A stretch of DNA of 64,000 nucleotides from an uncultured Alphaproteobacteria bacterium (GTDB taxonomy: Bacteria > Pseudomonadota > Alphaproteobacteria > Rhodobacterales > Rhodobacteraceae), in contig CACOBR010000006.1 in assembly GCA_902625475.1 (NCBI GenBank), forward strand, positions 1-64,000. The letters run 5' to 3'. The position numbers were made by a program, and so were the translations under genes. Of the stretch, positions 58,022-64,000 are shown one piece after another (position 1 is the stretch's first letter; every line of letters begins with the position of its first letter). The notes under the pieces were generated by a model. That model was not told the DNA's origin. It was given only the letters and a program-made list of their open reading frames with translations, and did no database searches.

Positions 58022-59227
58022 ATGAATTCAATTGAAACTGATGTAATTATATGTGGCGCTGGTATTTCTGGATTGCTAATGGCTAAATCCTTAACAAATA
58101 TAGGATTAAAGGTAGCTTGTATCGAAAAATACAAAAGACAAAAAGATAATACTAGAGAAAAAGATTTACGATCTACCGCTTTACTCGATCCTGCTATAAG
58201 TTTTTTTAAAGAGATTGGGGTATGGGAAAAATTTAAAAAATCTGCTCAACCTTTAAATTCGCTTATAATTTGTAATTTGGATCCTAAAACTGAAGAAATT
58301 AACTCAAGTTGCGAATTCTTTGCCGAAGAACTTGGAATAAATGTCCTAGGTTATAATTTACCTAATAAAGTTATAATTGAAGAACTTCAAAAATTAATGA
58401 AATCAAGTAGGAATTTTTTTTATTTAGAAGGTGATTATGTAGAACACATAACTCCTAGGTCATTTGATGTAGTAATAAAGACAAAAGAAAAAAAACAAAT
58501 TACTTCTAAACTAATTATTGCAGCAGATGGAAGACACAGTAATGTCAGAGAATTATTAAATATTAAAAAATTTAAATATGATTATAACCAACAAGCCTTC
58601 GTTTTTAACATTAAACATAAAATCAATCATGATTCTAAATCTTATGAGATATATAAATCGGAAGGACCATGTACACTTGTTCCTTTAAATACAAGTAAAT
58701 TCAATGGACATTTTTCATCTGTAGTTCTTATGCTTAAAGACACAACAAAGAATGATAAAAACTTTCTTAATAAAAAAAATTTATCTCATTTCATTACAAA
58801 AAGAACTGGCTATATTCTTGGAGAGTGTACCGTTACAAGCGAAATAGGAAATTTCCCAATCATTACTCAAGCATCTAGTAGTTTGATCTCTGAGAGATTA
58901 ATATTATTAGCTGAAACCGCTCATGTATTACCTCCAATTGGTGCACAGGGACTAAATACATCTATACATGATGTCAAAAACTTATTTAATTTAATTGAAA
59001 AAAAATTGAAAAATAATGAAGAGATTGGCGATAATGTATTCTTAAAAGAATATGATAATTCAAGAAAGTTAAAAATAACTTCTAGGATGTTAAGTGTTCA
59101 CATATTGAATAAATTGGCTATAAGTAAAAATCCTGCAATTTCAAATATTAGGAAATATGGATTAAGTTTTTTAAATGGTAATAAAATTTCAAAAAAAAAT
59201 GTCATGAAATTTGGTATGTTTCAATAG
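58022..59227 (+). CDS. UbiH/UbiF/Coq6-family FAD-dependent hydroxylase
   Basis: DVIICGAGISGLLMAKSL, LIIAADGRHSNVRELL, LLAETAHVLPPIGAQGLNTSIHDVKNL. Confidence 0.9.
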   Translation: MNSIETDVIICGAGISGLLMAKSLTNIGLKVACIEKYKRQKDNTREKDLRSTALLDPAISFFKEIGVWEKFKKSAQPLNSLIICNLDPKTEEINSSCEFFAEELGINVLGYNLPNKVIIEELQKLMKSSRNFFYLEGDYVEHITPRSFDVVIKTKEKKQITSKLIIAADGRHSNVRELLNIKKFKYDYNQQAFVFNIKHKINHDSKSYEIYKSEGPCTLVPLNTSKFNGHFSSVVLMLKDTTKNDKNFLNKKNLSHFITKRTGYILGECTVTSEIGNFPIITQASSSLISERLILLAETAHVLPPIGAQGLNTSIHDVKNLFNLIEKKLKNNEEIGDNVFLKEYDNSRKLKITSRMLSVHILNKLAISKNPAISNIRKYGLSFLNGNKISKKNVMKFGMFQ

Positions 59228-59304
59228 TCAAATAATAAAGTATTAAATTACAATTGCCATGACACTAAAATTCAACTATTAGACTCAATTTAGATATTGT
59301 TTAA

Positions 59305-60369
<1,065 letters not shown>

Positions 60370-60421
60370 AACTTTAATAATTTTGGTTTATGTTTAATCT
60401 TAAATTCTGGAGATTTAAAAA

Positions 60422-60778
60422 TTGGAAAACGTTTTACTTATTATTCACTTGATAATAGCTCTTATACTAATAGCAGTTGTTTTAATTCAGCGTTCAGAAG
60501 GTGGTGGTCTTGGTGTTGGTGGTGATAACAATTTTATGGCTAACAGATCAGCAACAACTGCATTAAATAAATTAACATGGATAATTGCAGTCCTTTTTTT
60601 GATAACCTCCTTGATACTTACAATAATTGCAGCAAATGAAGCAGGAAATCAGTCTATATTAGATAATAATGATATAAATGAGGTGGAAGTTGAGCAACTT
60701 AAAGAGACACCTGGGTTAGATGAACTTAAAGCCCTTCCAAAAAATGAAGAACCATCTACTCCACCAAAAGAATACTAA
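60422..60778 (+). CDS. secG: Preprotein translocase subunit SecG, TTG start
   Basis: VLLIIHLIIALILIAVVLIQRSEGGGLGVGGD with second TM helix. Confidence 0.93.
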   Translation: MENVLLIIHLIIALILIAVVLIQRSEGGGLGVGGDNNFMANRSATTALNKLTWIIAVLFLITSLILTIIAANEAGNQSILDNNDINEVEVEQLKETPGLDELKALPKNEEPSTPPKEY

Positions 60779-60895
60779 TCATTAAACATTAGATTTTTCC
60801 TATTTCTGTAGCCAAAATAAAATAATTATTTTATAATCTAAACTCGTGGTTATGATTCAAATAGTATCTTCAATTTTACTGTTCATTTTAAGAAA

Positions 60896-62545
60896 ATGAC
60901 CAGGTTTATCTTTATAACTGGAGGGGTAGTTTCCTCTTTAGGAAAGGGCTTAACAACTGCTGCTTTAGGCGCCTTACTTCAAGCACGCGGATATAAAGTT
61001 AGATTAAGAAAATTAGATCCTTATCTTAATGTAGATCCAGGAACAATGTCCCCCTTTGAACATGGTGAAGTTTTTGTTACAGATGACGGTGCAGAAACTG
61101 ACCTGGACCTTGGACATTATGAACGTTTTACAGGAGTAGCTGCTAAAAAAACTGACTCTATTTCATCAGGAAAAATATACTCTAATGTTTTGGATAAAGA
61201 GAGAAAAGGTGATTATTTAGGTAAAACAATTCAAGTTATACCACACGTAACTGATGAAATAAAAAAATTTATTGAAATTGGAGAAGATGAAGTTGATTTT
61301 ATGTTATGTGAAATCGGAGGGACTGTTGGAGATATAGAAGGTCTACCATTCTTTGAAGCTATAAGACAATTTTCCCAAGAAAAAGGGGTAGGATCTTGTA
61401 TTTTTATGCATTTAACATTGGTGCCATTTATACAAACTTCTGGTGAATTGAAAACAAAACCAACTCAACACTCTGTAAAAGAACTAAGGTCTATTGGTCT
61501 TACTCCAGATATTCTTGTTTGTAGAGCAAAGGAAAGAATACCTGAAGAAGAAAAGAAAAAATTAGCATTATTTTGCAATGTAAAGCCGGACGCTATAATC
61601 TCTGCTTATGATTTGAAATCAATTTATGATGCGCCTTTAGCATTTCATAGAGAATTTCTAGATATTGCAGTCTTAAATGCTTTTCAAATTAAACCTTCAA
61701 AAAAACCTGATTTATCCATTTGGAAAGATGTTTCTAAAAATATTAATTTTCCAGAAGGCGAAGTTAGGATTGCAATTGTAGGAAAATATACCAAACTAGG
61801 AGATGCATATAAATCAATTGCTGAAGCTCTGACGCATGGGGGTATTGCAAACAATACAAAAGTGGTAGCTGAATGGATAGACTCCGAAATTTTTGAAAAA
61901 GAAAATACAGCAACTTATTTACAAAATTTTAGTGCTATCCTTGTTCCTGGTGGGTTTGGAGAACGAGGAGCAGAGGGTAAAATTATGGCTGCAAAATTTG
62001 CTAGAGAAAAAAAGGTGCCATTCTTTGGTATTTGCCTCGGAATGCAAATGGCAGTTATTGAAGCAATACGAAATTTAGGAAAAATTAAGAATGCCAATTC
62101 TGAAGAGTTTCACTTCCCTTATTCTGATGTTAAAAAAGACATAGTACCAATAATTTTTCATTTAGAAAAATGGATAGATAAAGGAAAAATTGTTACCAGA
62201 AAAGTTACCGATTATAAGGGTGGTACTATGCGTTTAGGAGCCTATGATGCTATACTCAAATCAAATTCAAAAGTCAGTAAAATTTATAATGCACCTTCTA
62301 TTTCAGAGAGACACAGACACCGATTTGAAGTAGATATAAACTATAAAGAGATTTTGGAAAAAAATGGATTTATTTTTTCTGGGGTTTCACCAGACGGTTT
62401 GTTACCAGAAATTATTGAAATTTCTGATCATCCATGGTTCATAGGAGTTCAATTTCATCCAGAATTAAAATCAAAACCATTTTCTCCCCATCCCCTGTTC
62501 GCAGATTTTATTAAAGCAGCACTTATGCAGTCTAGATTAGTTTAA
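60896..62545 (+). CDS. pyrG: CTP synthase
   Basis: [78 protein letters not shown]. Confidence 0.98.
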   Translation: MTRFIFITGGVVSSLGKGLTTAALGALLQARGYKVRLRKLDPYLNVDPGTMSPFEHGEVFVTDDGAETDLDLGHYERFTGVAAKKTDSISSGKIYSNVLDKERKGDYLGKTIQVIPHVTDEIKKFIEIGEDEVDFMLCEIGGTVGDIEGLPFFEAIRQFSQEKGVGSCIFMHLTLVPFIQTSGELKTKPTQHSVKELRSIGLTPDILVCRAKERIPEEEKKKLALFCNVKPDAIISAYDLKSIYDAPLAFHREFLDIAVLNAFQIKPSKKPDLSIWKDVSKNINFPEGEVRIAIVGKYTKLGDAYKSIAEALTHGGIANNTKVVAEWIDSEIFEKENTATYLQNFSAILVPGGFGERGAEGKIMAAKFAREKKVPFFGICLGMQMAVIEAIRNLGKIKNANSEEFHFPYSDVKKDIVPIIFHLEKWIDKGKIVTRKVTDYKGGTMRLGAYDAILKSNSKVSKIYNAPSISERHRHRFEVDINYKEILEKNGFIFSGVSPDGLLPEIIEISDHPWFIGVQFHPELKSKPFSPHPLFADFIKAALMQSRLV

Positions 62546-62557
62546 ACGAGGTTTATA

Positions 62558-62992
62558 ATGTGGAATAAATTAAAAGAAATCTTTACGGCAGAAAAAAAAG
62601 TTGAAGATATAACTTCAGATAATGCAATAGCAACAATTTTAGTCAGAGCTGCAAAAACAGACAATGAGTACACAGAGTCTGAGCAAACACTTATAGACAA
62701 TTTATTATCAAATCAATTAAATATTACTTTAGAAAAAGCTCGTATCTTAAGAATAAAGGGAGAAGATTTAGAAGCTGAAATTAATGACAATGTTCAACTT
62801 ACTAGGATTATAAAACAGGATATTCCATATGAAGAAAGAGAAATGTTAATTGAACAATTATGGAGTGTTGTTTTAGATGATGATTATAGAACTCCGGAGG
62901 AAAATAAATTTATGAGGGTATTAACACATCTTTTTGGTATAAGCGATGTTAATAGTGCAAAGGCAAGATCAAAGGTTCTAGCCAAAAAATAA
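62558..62992 (+). CDS. TerB-family (tellurite resistance-like) protein
   Basis: ATILVRAAKTDNEYTESEQTLIDNLL and EQLWSVVLDDDYRTPEENKFMRVLTHLFGISD, a TerB-like pattern. Confidence 0.8.
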   Translation: MWNKLKEIFTAEKKVEDITSDNAIATILVRAAKTDNEYTESEQTLIDNLLSNQLNITLEKARILRIKGEDLEAEINDNVQLTRIIKQDIPYEEREMLIEQLWSVVLDDDYRTPEENKFMRVLTHLFGISDVNSAKARSKVLAKK

Positions 62993-63017
62993 GAACTAAA
63001 TGATTTAGAGAAAAATC

Positions 63018-64000
63018 TTGAACTTTTCAACAATAAAAATTACTAAGAATTTAATCAAAATACATGGTATTAATGATAAAGAATATAAAGTTATAATTGA
63101 TCTCATAGGAAGAGAACCCAGTATCACAGAACTTGGTATATTCTCAGCAATGTGGAATGAACACTGCTCCTATAAATCCACAAAAAAATGGTTAAAAACA
63201 CTTCCTGTTAATGGGCCGCAGGTAATATGTGGTCCAGGTGAAAACGCAGGAATTATAGATATTGAGGATGGCGACGCTCTAGTTTTCAAAATAGAAAGCC
63301 ACAATCACCCTTCATTTATTGATCCCTTTCAAGGCGCCGCTACAGGTGTTGGAGGAATTTTAAGGGATATATTTACAATGGGAGCTAGACCAATAGTTAC
63401 TATGAATGCTCTAAGTTTTGGAACAAAAAAAAATAAGGCCAAAGAGCTTTTATCGGGTGTTGTTAAAGGGATAGGAAGCTATGGAAATAGTTTTGGAGTT
63501 CCTAATTTAGGAGGAGAATTAAGATTTGATCCATCTTATGACGGTAATTGCCTAGTAAATGTTTTTGCAGCAGGTATCGTTAAAAAAGATAGTATTTTTT
63601 ATTCTGGAGCAACTGGACCCGATCTACCTTTAGTTTATCTAGGAGCCAAAACAGGTAGAGACGGAATAGGTGGCGCCACAATGGCTTCTAATGAATTCAA
63701 TAGTAAAAAGGAAAAAGAGCGACCAACAGTTCAAATAGGAGACCCTTTTATGGAAAAATGCCTGTTAGAAGCTTGTTTGGAACTTATGAATAATGGAGCA
63801 GTAATTTCTATACAAGATATGGGAGCAGCTGGACTTACTTGTTCAGCTGTTGAAATGGCTGGGAAAGGAAATTTAGGTGTATATCTGGAGCTAGACAAAG
63901 TCCCTACAAGAGAAACTGACATGCACGCATATGAAATGATGTTATCAGAAAGTCAAGAAAGAATGCTTATGACTCTTGCTCCTGGAAAAGAAAAAATTGC
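63018..64000 (+). CDS. purL: Phosphoribosylformylglycinamidine synthase subunit PurL (partial, runs off window end), TTG start
   Basis: [79 protein letters not shown]. Confidence 0.95.
   Translation, partial: MNFSTIKITKNLIKIHGINDKEYKVIIDLIGREPSITELGIFSAMWNEHCSYKSTKKWLKTLPVNGPQVICGPGENAGIIDIEDGDALVFKIESHNHPSFIDPFQGAATGVGGILRDIFTMGARPIVTMNALSFGTKKNKAKELLSGVVKGIGSYGNSFGVPNLGGELRFDPSYDGNCLVNVFAAGIVKKDSIFYSGATGPDLPLVYLGAKTGRDGIGGATMASNEFNSKKEKERPTVQIGDPFMEKCLLEACLELMNNGAVISIQDMGAAGLTCSAVEMAGKGNLGVYLELDKVPTRETDMHAYEMMLSESQERMLMTLAPGKEKI

Overview
This is an AT-rich, densely coding bacterial window with about 50 protein genes, mostly metabolism and transport. Gene content (PurL of the small type, secG next to pyrG, many ABC importers, ligase-associated repair genes) suggests a marine alphaproteobacterium with a streamlined genome, but that taxonomic call is inference. 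I found no rRNA, tRNA, CRISPR array, IS element or prophage. Main blocks: (i) a nitrogen-compound locus (MmgE/PrpD, a disrupted ureohydrolase, amino-acid ABC importer, regulator, D-threonine-aldolase-like enzyme, intact ureohydrolase); (ii) bioY, DMT exporter, lipid-type ABC exporter, kdsA, IlvD/Edd dehydratase, BtuFCD-like importer; (iii) Ldh/ALDH/GMC/LeuB-like oxidoreductases, a BesD/HalD-like 2OG oxygenase, dehydratase, M20 hydrolase and SDRs; (iv) a four-gene DNA-ligase-associated repair module; (v) a TPR-2OG oxygenase, a partial inositol module (iolB, iolC, aldolase) and acyl-CoA enzymes; (vi) an amide-hydrolase / Liv ABC importer / glutamine-synthetase-like locus next to a 1017-aa kinase-M23-aminotransferase fusion; (vii) housekeeping ppa, yqeY, carA, ubiH-like, ilvC, secG, pyrG, terB-like, purL. 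The most interesting items are: the kinase-M23-phospholyase fusion beside the Liv/GS-like locus, and its possible link to the HxD-type BesD-like oxygenase; the out-of-frame internal deletion in one of two ureohydrolase paralogs; two perfect 12-bp hairpins, each just downstream of an ABC substrate-binding-protein gene; a 14-bp palindrome and a 16-bp inverted repeat around the regulator; and overlapping divergent 5' ends inside the repair module.
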